Source of the DNA: Streptomyces cyaneus
Lineage (GTDB): Bacteria > Actinomycetota > Actinomycetes > Streptomycetales > Streptomycetaceae
DNA length: 64,000 nucleotides
Direction of reading: 5' to 3'
Assembly (NCBI RefSeq): GCF_004028635.1
Contig: NZ_ML138678.1
Location: 1,496,810 to 1,560,809, forward strand
Shown here: in pieces, positions 34,768-42,681 of the stretch
How positions within the stretch are numbered: position 1 is the first letter of the stretch
Layout of the letters: every line of letters begins with the position of its first letter
The notes under the pieces: generated by a model
What the model was told of the DNA's origin: nothing
Seen by the model: the letters and a program-made list of their open reading frames with translations, nothing else
Databases searched by the model: none
Made by a program: the position numbers and the translations under genes

Positions 34768-35685
34768 TCACACCTTCAGATACTTGCGCAGCGCGAAGAA
34801 CGCTGCCAACGCGGGCATCAGCAGGCTCGTCGCGAGGATGAGCGGCAGCTTCGTCAACACCGCGTCCCAGCCGATGAAGTTGATCAGTGTCAGCTTCTCC
34901 GACAGGGCCAGGCCGTGGTCGATGATGAAGTACCGCGCCATCACCAGGAAGGCGCAGGCGACCGACCCGCCGATGAGGCCGGCGACCGCGGCCTCCATGA
35001 TGAACGGCGCCTGGATGTAGAAGCCGGAGGCGCCGACCAGACGCATGATCCCGGTCTCACGCCGGCGGCTGAATGCCGAGACCCGCACGGTGTTGACGAT
35101 CAGCATCAGGGCGACGACCAGCATCAGCGCCATGATCGCCCGTGCGGCCCAGTTCATGCCGTTCAGCAGCCCGAAGAGGTTGTCCAGGATCCCCTTCTGG
35201 TCCTGCACCGACTGCACGCCGTCGCGCCCGTCGAAGGCGGTCGCGATGACCTGGTACTTCTCCGGGTCCTTCAGCTTGATCCGGTACGACTCCTGCATCT
35301 GGTCCGGCGTGAGCGAGGCGGCCAGCGGGGAGTCGCCGAACTGCTCCTTGTAGTGCTTGTACGCCTGGTCCTGCGACTCGTACGTCACCTTCTCGACGAC
35401 CGTCATCTTCTTCAGGTCGGCGACGATCTCCTTCTTCTGGTCGTCGGTGACCGCGCCCTTGGCGCAGTTGGGGTCGGACTCGGCGTCGCTCTTGTTGCAG
35501 AGGAAGACCGAGACGTTGACCTTGTCGTACCAGTAGCCCTTCATGGTGTTGACCTGGTCGCTCATCAGGAGCGACCCGCCGAACAGGGCGAGCGACAGGG
35601 CGACGGAGACGATGACGGCGAAGGTCATCGTCAGATTACGGCGGAGACCGACACCGATCTCGGACAGTACGAACTGGGCGCGCAT
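34768..35685 (-). CDS. ftsX: Cell division protein FtsX
   Basis: 305-residue ABC-type membrane partner of FtsE; the complex activates peptidoglycan hydrolases during growth and division. An N-terminal cytosolic segment (MRAQFVLSEIGVGLRRN) and the first helix (TMTFAVIVSVALSLALFGGSLL) come first. A large extracytoplasmic domain of about 120 residues follows, which is where hydrolase partners bind. The last three helices (AIMALMLVVALMLIVNTVRV and two later ones) flank RRRETGIMRLVGAS, the FtsX coupling loop. The gene follows ftsE by 36 bp. Two cysteines in the outer domain (FLCNKS and DPNCAKG) could form a disulfide. Confidence 0.95.
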   Translation of the reverse strand: MRAQFVLSEIGVGLRRNLTMTFAVIVSVALSLALFGGSLLMSDQVNTMKGYWYDKVNVSVFLCNKSDAESDPNCAKGAVTDDQKKEIVADLKKMTVVEKVTYESQDQAYKHYKEQFGDSPLAASLTPDQMQESYRIKLKDPEKYQVIATAFDGRDGVQSVQDQKGILDNLFGLLNGMNWAARAIMALMLVVALMLIVNTVRVSAFSRRRETGIMRLVGASGFYIQAPFIMEAAVAGLIGGSVACAFLVMARYFIIDHGLALSEKLTLINFIGWDAVLTKLPLILATSLLMPALAAFFALRKYLKV

Positions 35686-35721
35686 GACGTCTTCTTCAGG
35701 CCTTTCCGTGGACGGTCGCGG

Positions 35722-36411
35722 TCAGTGCTGGTAGCCGTAGACGCCGCGTGCCTGGTCGCGGACGAGGCGGCCCTTCTCCAGCTCGATGACGCGCTTGCGC
35801 ATCTGGTCCACGATGTTCTGGTCGTGCGTCGCCATCACCACGGTGGTGCCCGTCCGGTTGATCCGGTCGAGCAGCTTCATGATGCCGACGGAGGTCTGCG
35901 GGTCGAGGTTGCCGGTGGGCTCGTCGGCGATGAGCAGCTTGGGCCGGTTGACGAAGGCCCGGGCGATCGCCACCCGCTGCTGCTCACCACCGGACAGCTC
36001 ACCTGGCATCCGGTCCTCCTTGCCGCCCAGCCCGACGAGGTCGAGCACCTGCGGCACGGACTTGCGGATCTCGCCGCGGGACTTGCCGATGACCTCCTGC
36101 GCGAAGGCCACGTTCTCGGCGACCGTCTTGTTCGGCAGCAGCCGGAAGTCCTGGAACACCGTGCCCAGCTGGCGGCGCATCTGCGGCACCTTCCAGTTGG
36201 ACAGGCGCGCGAGGTCCTTGCCCAGAACGTGCACCTGACCGTGGCTGCACCGCTCCTCGCGGAGGATCAGCCGCAGGAAGGTGGACTTTCCGGAGCCGGA
36301 GGACCCCACGAGGAACACGAACTCGCCCTTGTCCACTTCCAGGGAGACATCCCTGAGTGCGGGGCGGTTCTGCTTGGGGTAGACCTTGGAGACATTGTCG
36401 AATCGGATCAC
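35722..36411 (-). CDS. ftsE: Cell division ATP-binding protein FtsE
   Basis: 229 residues, the ATPase of the FtsEX complex. Walker A is GSSGSGKST, the Q-loop lies in [11 protein letters not shown], the ABC signature is [15 protein letters not shown], Walker B is [12 protein letters not shown], and the H-loop is MATHDQ. GTG at 36411 was chosen because [12 protein letters not shown] aligns with the usual FtsE N-terminus. First gene of an apparent ftsE-ftsX-S41 protease-smpB-ssrA run on one strand. Confidence 0.95.
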   Translation of the reverse strand: MIRFDNVSKVYPKQNRPALRDVSLEVDKGEFVFLVGSSGSGKSTFLRLILREERCSHGQVHVLGKDLARLSNWKVPQMRRQLGTVFQDFRLLPNKTVAENVAFAQEVIGKSRGEIRKSVPQVLDLVGLGGKEDRMPGELSGGEQQRVAIARAFVNRPKLLIADEPTGNLDPQTSVGIMKLLDRINRTGTTVVMATHDQNIVDQMRKRVIELEKGRLVRDQARGVYGYQH

Positions 36412-36660
36412 GGATGCACCACGGGTCGCCGGGGGTAGATGAGCGTGACCATACGCGAACCGGGGGCGGGGGCGCAGTCGCCGGATGGGGTTGCGTAGAG
36501 CTTGTGCGTTTTTGTGCCGGGTCATGTGAGGCCGCCCAGGGGGAGCGAGGCTGTGACGCCCGCGCCCTTCCCCGAGGAACCTGGCATTGTGGAGGGAGGG
36601 GAACGTTCCCGGGGCCGAACCCGTTGAACCCCCGGAGGGAACTCGCAAGGAGGGTGGCGC

Positions 36661-36852
36661 ATGACGTACGACCGGCTGGTGTGCGCGAACTGTGCCGCGC
36701 CCGTGAGTGAGGGCCGCTGCCCCGTGTGCCGGGCGAACCGCGAGCGGCTGCAGCAGGAGAACCCGTTCGCGGGCCTGAACCCGATGACGCTGATCGCCCT
36801 GCTGGCGATACTGATCGCGGCTGTGGCACTGCTGGCGCACCAGACCGCATAG
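36661..36852 (+). CDS. 63-residue zinc-ribbon membrane protein
   Basis: A very strong ribosome-binding site (AAGGAGGGTGG, spacing about 7) precedes ATG. Two CxxC pairs (CANC and CPVC, residues 8-11 and 20-23) form a rubredoxin-like zinc ribbon. An amphipathic linker ([16 protein letters not shown]) and one membrane helix ([20 protein letters not shown]) complete it. It is divergent from ftsE and followed by a clean terminator. I do not know its function; the layout suggests a small cytosolic metal head tethered to the membrane. Confidence 0.85.
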   Translation: MTYDRLVCANCAAPVSEGRCPVCRANRERLQQENPFAGLNPMTLIALLAILIAAVALLAHQTA

Positions 36853-36895
36853 CCAGGCCGCACAGGGCGACCCTCACACCGTACGCGGACATGGC

Positions 36896-36930
36896 GAGGG
36901 GCCCGGAGCGAAGCGCGCTCCGGGCCCCTC
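36896..36930. terminator. Terminator shared by the small membrane protein and the LAETG gene
   Basis: A perfect 15-base stem, GAGGGGCCCGGAGCG and CGCTCCGGGCCCCTC, with loop aagcg, lies between convergent genes ending at 36852 and 36974. No U-run. Confidence 0.8.
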
Positions 36931-36973
36931 GGCCGTACGGCGTTAATTACGCAGCGTAAACGATGGGCTGCCG

Positions 36974-37609
36974 TCAGGCAGCCGCACCGCCGCGGCCACC
37001 CGCGAGGCGCGGGAGGATGCGGAAGCCGATGCCGCCGGCGATCATCGTGGCGGCGCCGACCAGCAGGAAGGTGGTCTGAGCGGCACCGGTCTCGGCGAGC
37101 TCGTCACCGCCGCCCTGGGCGGAGGTGCTGGTGCCCGTGCCGGTACCGGTGGTCTCCGTGCCGGTCTCGGTCAGGGACGAGGAGCCCTCCTCCTGCGGGG
37201 AGGTGCCACCGTCGGGGTCGGTGTTGTTGTTACCGCCACCGTTGTTGCCGTTCCCGTTCCCGTTCCCGTTGCCGTTCCCGTTCCCGTTGCCGTTCCCGTT
37301 GTCGTCACCCGGGTCGGTCGGGGCGTCGGTCGGGTCCGACGGCTCGGTCGGCTCCAGCGTCGGGTCCGTCGGGATCGTGGGCTCATCGGTGGGGATGCCC
37401 GGGTCCGTCGGGATGTCGGTGGGGATGTCGGTCGGCGGGTCGGTGGGAACCGGCGGCTCGGTCGGGTCCTCGTCACCCAGGCAGATGCCGAGCAGGCAGT
37501 CGTCCGACTCGGCGGCAGATGCGGCACCCGCCGCGGTCAGCGAGGCACCGGCCGCGATCACGGCGCCGGCCGCGAGGCGCGCGATACGGATCCGCGTCTT
37601 CTTCGTCAT
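36974..37609 (-). CDS. Sortase-anchored (LAETG) surface protein with Asp/Pro/Thr and Gly-Asn repeats
   Basis: 211 residues. Signal peptide (IARLAAGAVIAAGASLTAAGAASA), then two cysteines (DDCLLGICLGD), then stalk repeats of DPTEPP, PTDIPTD and PTDPTLEP. A run of Gly-Asn dipeptides (about 9 units) and a Thr/Gly stretch follow. The C-terminus has the complete sorting signal: LAETG, a hydrophobic helix (TTFLLVGAATMIAGGIGF) and a basic tail. LAxTG is the form used by streptomycete class E sortases, as for chaplins. The mature protein should be linked to peptidoglycan. The Gly-Asn run is encoded by a CCCGTT-type hexanucleotide microsatellite (37250-37300), so length variation is expected. Confidence 0.85.
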   Translation of the reverse strand: MTKKTRIRIARLAAGAVIAAGASLTAAGAASAAESDDCLLGICLGDEDPTEPPVPTDPPTDIPTDIPTDPGIPTDEPTIPTDPTLEPTEPSDPTDAPTDPGDDNGNGNGNGNGNGNGNGNGNNGGGNNNTDPDGGTSPQEEGSSSLTETGTETTGTGTGTSTSAQGGGDELAETGAAQTTFLLVGAATMIAGGIGFRILPRLAGGRGGAAA

Positions 37610-37857
37610 GTGGTTGCTACCCCCAGTAGCTGAATCGTCAGTGAGGCGGCGCTCGGGGGCCGTGATCGACGGAGGTGATGCTGCACTTGAGCCCCCCGGT
37701 TCACATGCGCCCCAGAGATACGCATGCCACGCTTTACCCTTCCCATTTTTCAAAGACACGTCAAGGTTGTTTACGTGCACCATGTCCAAATACGGGGGCT
37801 ATGGCGGGGGTTGGAACCTGTGAGTGTGATGTAAAACCCAGACATGCAGGCACAGAA
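37610..37857. other. Gap upstream of the LAETG gene
   Basis: About 250 bp that must contain the LAETG gene promoter; relatively AT-rich between 37735 and 37790 (TTTTTCAAAGACACG, TTGTTTACGTGC). I see no gene. Confidence 0.35.
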
Positions 37858-37892
37858 AAGGCAACTGCCGCCGAGGTGGCGGCAGTTGCCTT
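37858..37892 (-). terminator. prfB: Intrinsic terminator of prfB
   Basis: A perfect 15-base stem, AAGGCAACTGCCGCC and GGCGGCAGTTGCCTT, with a 5-base loop; on the minus strand it continues into TTTTCTG. Begins about 10 bases past the prfB stop. Confidence 0.88.
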
Positions 37893-37902
37893 GTCGACAA
37901 AG

Positions 37903-39009
37903 TTACTTCTCTTGCTGCTTGCGCCAGCGAATTCCGGCTTCGAGGAATCCCTCGATCTCACCGTTGAACACGGCCTCGGGGTTGCCGACTTCGAACTCGG
38001 TCCGCAGGTCCTTGACCATCTGGTACGGGTGCAGCACGTAGGAACGCATCTGGTTGCCCCAGGAGTTGCCGCCGTCGCCCTTCAGGGCGTCCATCTTGGC
38101 CTGCTCCTCCTGGCGGCGCCGCTCGAGCAGCTTGGCCTGGAGGACGTTCATCGCGGTGGCCTTGTTCTGGATCTGCGACCGCTCGTTCTGGCAGGAGACG
38201 ACGATGCCGGTGGGGAGGTGGGTGAGCCGCACCGCGGAGTCGGTGGTGTTCACCCCCTGGCCGCCGGGGCCCGAGGACCGGTACACGTCCACGCGCAGCT
38301 CGGACTCGTCGATCTCGATGTGGTCGGTCTGCTCGACCACGGGGAGCACCTCGACGCCCGCGAAGGAGGTCTGGCGCCGCCCCTGGTTGTCGAAGGGCGA
38401 GATGCGCACGAGCCGGTGGGTGCCCTGCTCGACGGAGAGGGTGCCGTAGGCGTAGGGCGCCTGCACGGAGAAGGTGGTCGACTTGATGCCGGCCTCTTCC
38501 GCGTACGACGTCTCGATGAGCTCGGTCTTGTAGCCCTTCTGCTCCGCCCAGCGCAGGTACATCCGCTGCAGCTTCTCGGCGAAGTCGGCGGCGTCGACGC
38601 CACCGGCCTCGGCGCGGATGTTGACGAGCGCCTCACGGGAGTCGTACTCACCGCTGAGGAGCGTGCGGACCTCCATCTCGTCCAGCGCCTTCTTGACGGC
38701 GGTGAGCTCGGACTCGGCCTCGGCGCGGGTGTCCGGGTCGTCCTCCTCCTCGGCCATCTCGAAGAGCACGGCGAGATCGTCGATCCGCGAGCGCAGGGCC
38801 TCGGCCTTCCTCACCTCCGCCTGGAGGTGGGACAGCTTGCTGGTGATCTTCTGCGCCTCGTCGGGGTTGTCCCACAGGGACGGCGCTGCCGCCTGCTCCT
38901 CGAGCACGGCGACGTCTGCCCTCAGCTTGTCGAGGTCCAGAACGGCCTCGATCGACTCCATGGTCGAGGAGAGGGACTTGAGCTCTTCGGATACATCGAC
39001 GACTGCCAC
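37903..39009 (-). CDS. prfB: Peptide chain release factor 2 (RF2)
   Basis: 368 residues. RF2 recognises UGA and UAA stop codons. The recognition loop contains ISPF (SPF tripeptide, [15 protein letters not shown]) and the catalytic GGQ lies in [24 protein letters not shown]. The frame is uninterrupted, so there is no in-frame UGA or programmed +1 frameshift as in E. coli prfB; UGA is the main stop in this genome. GTG at 39009 follows GGAGG at very short spacing, but no better start is in frame. Confidence 0.95.
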   Translation of the reverse strand: MAVVDVSEELKSLSSTMESIEAVLDLDKLRADVAVLEEQAAAPSLWDNPDEAQKITSKLSHLQAEVRKAEALRSRIDDLAVLFEMAEEEDDPDTRAEAESELTAVKKALDEMEVRTLLSGEYDSREALVNIRAEAGGVDAADFAEKLQRMYLRWAEQKGYKTELIETSYAEEAGIKSTTFSVQAPYAYGTLSVEQGTHRLVRISPFDNQGRRQTSFAGVEVLPVVEQTDHIEIDESELRVDVYRSSGPGGQGVNTTDSAVRLTHLPTGIVVSCQNERSQIQNKATAMNVLQAKLLERRRQEEQAKMDALKGDGGNSWGNQMRSYVLHPYQMVKDLRTEFEVGNPEAVFNGEIEGFLEAGIRWRKQQEK

Positions 39010-39189
39010 GCCTCCAGCGTAACGGCTCCGCCAAGCGGGGAGGTCCGGCGACCGTGGGCTATCGGGGCGCCCGGCGTCACCGCCGGCCCACCAGGGGGTT
39101 CACCCCTGGGGCTGCGCCCCGGACCCCGCCGAGGCTTCGCGCGCGCCGCGGCGGCTGATGCCGCCTGCGCGACCAACGGCCGTCGAGGG

Positions 39190-39217
39190 CTGGTCGCGCA
39201 GTTCCCCGCGCCCCTTT
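39190..39217 (-). repeat. Dispersed intergenic repeat, family A copy 3 (inverted)
   Basis: On the minus strand: AAGGGGCGCGGGGAACTGCG, then CGACCAGC. Matches copies at 2041 and 21381 over about 28 bases. It lies in the pkaB/prfB gap together with another GC-rich hairpin (GGGGTTCACCCC, 39098-39109). Confidence 0.75.
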
Positions 39218-39258
39218 TGGGGCGATGCCGCGGACGAGGCTCCTTCAGGGCGAGAAAA

Positions 39259-40500
39259 CTAGGGCGTTGCCGGAGCCGAGTTGTTCGTGTCCTGCGGGGT
39301 CGCCCCGGCGTCATCGTCCGACGTGGCCAGCCACGTACCCACCCCGGCCGCGGCCACCAGCGCCACCGCCGCGGCGCCCAGCACCACTCGCCGCCGCCGA
39401 GCCACCGCCCTATGGCGGGCCGAGCCCGGCCGCGGCGCACCCGCCGCCCTCGGCACCCGGGCCGTCCCGCGCGCACCGCCCGCCAGCTCGTCGGGCCCCG
39501 GCACCCTCATCGACGTATGCGTGTCCCGGTTGGAGTCGGCCGGCTTGGCGCCCGGCACCAGCGGCACCGCCCCCCGCCGCCGCACCCGCTCCCCCGCGGG
39601 CGCCGCTTCCTCAGCGGCCGGAGCCTCTTCCTCCGCCGGCTCCACATCGGGCTCGTCCACGTCCAGCGGCGGCATCCCGGCCACCAGCGGCAGCAGCTCC
39701 CGCAGCCGGGCCCCAAGCTCCGACGCCCGCAACCGTGAGGCCGGCGCCTTCGCGAGGCACTGCACGATCAGCTGCCACAGCTCGTCGGGGATCCCGGGCA
39801 GCGGGGCCACCGACTCCGTGACGTGGCGGCGCAGCACGGCGCCCGGATGGCCGCCACCGAACGGCGTGAAGCCGGCCAGCAGCTCGTACAGCACCGTGGC
39901 GAGGGCATAGATGTCGACCGCCGCCCGGGGCGGCAGGCCCTCCACGATCTCCGGCGCCAGGTAGTCCGGCGTCCCGATGATCTTCGTGGCGCGGGTGCGG
40001 CGCGGTGAGTCGATGAGTTTCGCCACACCGAAGTCCGTCAGCAGGGCCGGGTGGGAGCCGCCGGGCCCCAGCGGTCCCTGCATGTCGAGCAGCACGTTCT
40101 CCGGCTTCACGTCCCGGTGCACTACCCCGGCCGCGTGCGCCGCCGCGAGCCCGTCCGCGATGTCCGCCACGATCGCCACCGCCGCCTCGGGCGAGAGCCG
40201 CCGGTCGCGGTCGAGCCGGGTGCGCAGGTCGGTGCCGCGAACGAGGTCCATGACCAGCGCGAGATCGTTGCCGTCGACCACCAGGTCGCGTACGGAGACC
40301 ACGTTCGGGTGCTCGAGGCCGAGCAGCGCCGTGCGCTCCTGCACGAAGCGTCCGACGAGTTCCTGGTCGGACGCGAGATCCTCGCGCAGCAGCTTGATGG
40401 CGACGGGCCCCTCGGGGCCCTCGCCCAGCCACACCGTGCCGGCGCTGCCCCGCCCCAGGATCTGGTTGGCGGTGTACCGGCTGCCGATCTTCCGTGCCAA
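39259..40500 (-). CDS. pkaB: Ser/Thr protein kinase PkaB type, single-pass membrane protein
   Basis: 413 residues. The Hanks-type kinase domain (~1-265) has the Gly loop LGRGSAGTVWLG, the lysine VAIKLL, catalytic VVHRDVKPENVLL, DFGVAK, and GTPDYLAPE. An acidic/Pro linker follows. A C-terminal membrane helix (RVVLGAAAVALVAAAGVGTWLA) leads to a short outer tail of about 25 residues, so there is no PASTA sensor. TTG at 40500 is chosen because AGGAG lies exactly 5 bases upstream and LARKIGSRYTANQILG begins the kinase domain. The length is close to the 417 residues I recall for S. coelicolor PkaB. Confidence 0.9.
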   Translation of the reverse strand: MARKIGSRYTANQILGRGSAGTVWLGEGPEGPVAIKLLREDLASDQELVGRFVQERTALLGLEHPNVVSVRDLVVDGNDLALVMDLVRGTDLRTRLDRDRRLSPEAAVAIVADIADGLAAAHAAGVVHRDVKPENVLLDMQGPLGPGGSHPALLTDFGVAKLIDSPRRTRATKIIGTPDYLAPEIVEGLPPRAAVDIYALATVLYELLAGFTPFGGGHPGAVLRRHVTESVAPLPGIPDELWQLIVQCLAKAPASRLRASELGARLRELLPLVAGMPPLDVDEPDVEPAEEEAPAAEEAAPAGERVRRRGAVPLVPGAKPADSNRDTHTSMRVPGPDELAGGARGTARVPRAAGAPRPGSARHRAVARRRRVVLGAAAVALVAAAGVGTWLATSDDDAGATPQDTNNSAPATP

Positions 40501-40650
40501 GACTGCTCCTACTGACGCGTGTGTCGCTAAAACTACGCGTCCTGGGAGCCAACCTTCACCGCGGAGACGGAAATCACCCGCCAGGTGTCGACAAATCCCC
40601 AAACCAGCCGGAGCCGCACCGGCGCGCCGCCTCCGCTGTGCCGCCTCCGG

Positions 40651-42312
40651 TCAGTTGGTGCCCGAGCCCCCGCCCAGGTCCCCGATCCACCCCGTCACGG
40701 TGGTGAACCAGTCGGTGAGCTGGTCCCAGTAGCCCTTGCCCGTGCCGATCCACTCCTGCAGCGGGCTCAGCTCCCAGATCAGCCACCCCGCGACGAACAG
40801 GATGACGATCGTGAACAGGCACCCCTTGAGGCAGCCGAGTCCGGGGATCCGCATCGGGTTGGCGCTGCGCTGACGCGGCTGACGGGGCTCGCGCTGAGGC
40901 CGCTGCGGCTCCGGCGCGGGCGGCGGGGCGTATCGCTGCGGCTGCTGTTGCGGCTGGCGCGGTGGGGCGTACGGCTGCGGCTGGTGCTGCTGGGGATGGC
41001 CGTAACCCTGCTGCCGACCCTGCGGAGGCCGCTGCTGGGGCTGGTGCTGGGGCTGCTGCTGCGGGCGGGCGACCTGCCGCTGGGGGCGGCGGCGCAGCGG
41101 GTCCTGGTTGGGGTCGAGGTACTGGACCTGCGTCTGCTCGTTGCGGTCCCGGGCGGCGCGCAGCTGGTTCTGCCAGGGGTGCGGCTCCTCGGGGCCGGGC
41201 TGGCCGGGCTGGCCGGGCTGCTGGCCCGGAGGTCCCGGCGGCATCGACGGCATGACGGCCGTCGGGTCGGCGGCACCCGCCGGGCCGGGGGCGCCGGTGT
41301 GCGGCAGGACGCTGGTCGCGCCGTTCGGGTCGTACGTCCCCGGGGCCGCGCCGTGCGGCAGCACCTGCGTGGGGTCGGCCGAGCCCGGCACGGTGGCCGG
41401 GGCGGGGTCCGGGGCGAGCAGCGCGGCGACGCCCTCGGCCGCCGCGATCTGCGCGGAGTTCGCGTGCACGCCGATGCCCTCGGCGACGACGCGCAGGGCG
41501 CGGGCGAGGTTCTCGGCGCTGGGGCGAAGGTCGGGATTCTTGCTCAGGCAGCGTTCTATGACCGTCCACAGCGGGTCGGGGACCGTGGACGGGCGGCGCG
41601 GCTCGGCGCTCAGGTGCTGGTGCAGGACCTCCAGGGCGGAGCCGCCGCCGAACGGCGGGCGTCCGGTGACCAGTTCGTAGAGGAGGATTCCGGCGCCGTA
41701 GATGTCGACGGCGGAGGTCTGCGGGCGGCCCTCGGCGGACTCGGGCGCGACGTACGCGGGCGTGCCGACGAACTCGTGGGTGCGGGTCAGGCCCGGGGAG
41801 TCGGCGAGGCGGGCGATGCCGAAGTCGGTCAGCAGCGGGTGCATCTGGCCGCCGTTCTGCTGGAGCAGGACGTTGGCGGGCTTCAGGTCGCGGTGGACGA
41901 CGCCGTCGGCGTGGCTGGCGGCGAGGGCGTCGGCGATCTGGGCGGTGAGCAGGGCGGCGGCGACCGGGGTGAAGGGGCCGTTCTCACGCAGGTAGCGGTG
42001 CAGGTCGGGGCCCTCGACGAGGTCCATGACCAAGGCCAGCAGCTCGCCCTCGACGACCAGGTCACGGACCCGGACGATGTTCGGGTGGGTCAGCCGCAGC
42101 AGGACGGAGCGCTCCCGCAGGAACCGCATGACGATGTCCGCGTCACTGGCGAGCTCCTCCTTGAGGACCTTGATCGCGACGGTCTCGCCGGGCTGGCCCG
42201 GAACCGCCGCCTCGGCGCCCGCGGTCTCTCGCTGGCGGGCCCGCCAGACGGTCCCCGTGGCGCCGCGACCGAGCGGCTCCTCGAGGAAGTACTTGCTGCC
42301 TACCGGCCGCAC
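40651..42312 (-). CDS. pkaA: Ser/Thr protein kinase PkaA type, single-pass membrane protein
   Basis: 553 residues. The kinase domain (~1-275) has LGRGATGTVWRA, VAIKVL, VVHRDLKPANVLL, DFGIAR and GTPAYVAPE. A ~230-residue cytosolic linker is rich in Pro, Gln, Tyr and Arg (PQQQPQHQPQQRPPQG). A membrane helix (CLFTIVILFVAGWLIWEL) is near the C-terminus with a ~45-residue Trp-rich outer tail. GTG at 42312 gives MRPVGSKYFLEEPLG. Upstream of pkaB by 150 bp on the same strand and divergent from an FHA-domain ATPase, a natural candidate phospho-reader. Confidence 0.92.
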   Translation of the reverse strand: MRPVGSKYFLEEPLGRGATGTVWRARQRETAGAEAAVPGQPGETVAIKVLKEELASDADIVMRFLRERSVLLRLTHPNIVRVRDLVVEGELLALVMDLVEGPDLHRYLRENGPFTPVAAALLTAQIADALAASHADGVVHRDLKPANVLLQQNGGQMHPLLTDFGIARLADSPGLTRTHEFVGTPAYVAPESAEGRPQTSAVDIYGAGILLYELVTGRPPFGGGSALEVLHQHLSAEPRRPSTVPDPLWTVIERCLSKNPDLRPSAENLARALRVVAEGIGVHANSAQIAAAEGVAALLAPDPAPATVPGSADPTQVLPHGAAPGTYDPNGATSVLPHTGAPGPAGAADPTAVMPSMPPGPPGQQPGQPGQPGPEEPHPWQNQLRAARDRNEQTQVQYLDPNQDPLRRRPQRQVARPQQQPQHQPQQRPPQGRQQGYGHPQQHQPQPYAPPRQPQQQPQRYAPPPAPEPQRPQREPRQPRQRSANPMRIPGLGCLKGCLFTIVILFVAGWLIWELSPLQEWIGTGKGYWDQLTDWFTTVTGWIGDLGGGSGTN

Positions 42313-42681
42313 GTCGCGCTCCCTGCTGCTTGCCTACGTTCCTGCCCACTGTAGTGCCGTCCCCCGGGGCACCGGCCTGTCGTCATTCTGTGCGTCTTAC
42401 GTATGGCTTCCCGTACATGTTCGAAGGAAAGACGCTCGGCTTTGTCTCGTGGTTGCCGGAAGCGGACGTGACCGATCTCAAGCGGTCGCCGGTAGGGCAC
42501 TTGTCAGGCACTTTTGCGGGCAGAGCCGACCAATCAAGATCACTTGCCTTCGGGCGGGGGGCGCGTTGTCAGTGGCAGGTGCGAGGATGCGTGCAGTACT
42601 GGCCGATGTGCTCGTGTGGGGTGGGGAGATCCATCAGATGGGCCCTGCTCCGCGCCCGCGCAGAAGGGACCGCTGACGCCG
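42313..42681. other. Divergent intergenic region pkaA / FHA-ATPase
   Basis: 369 bp that must carry promoters in both directions. I see no gene and no strong palindrome. GC falls to near 55 percent around 42400-42450, consistent with a promoter region. Confidence 0.4.

Noticed and set aside
37903..39009. Programmed frameshift in prfB
   Set aside because: The reading frame is continuous, with no in-frame stop near codon 25.
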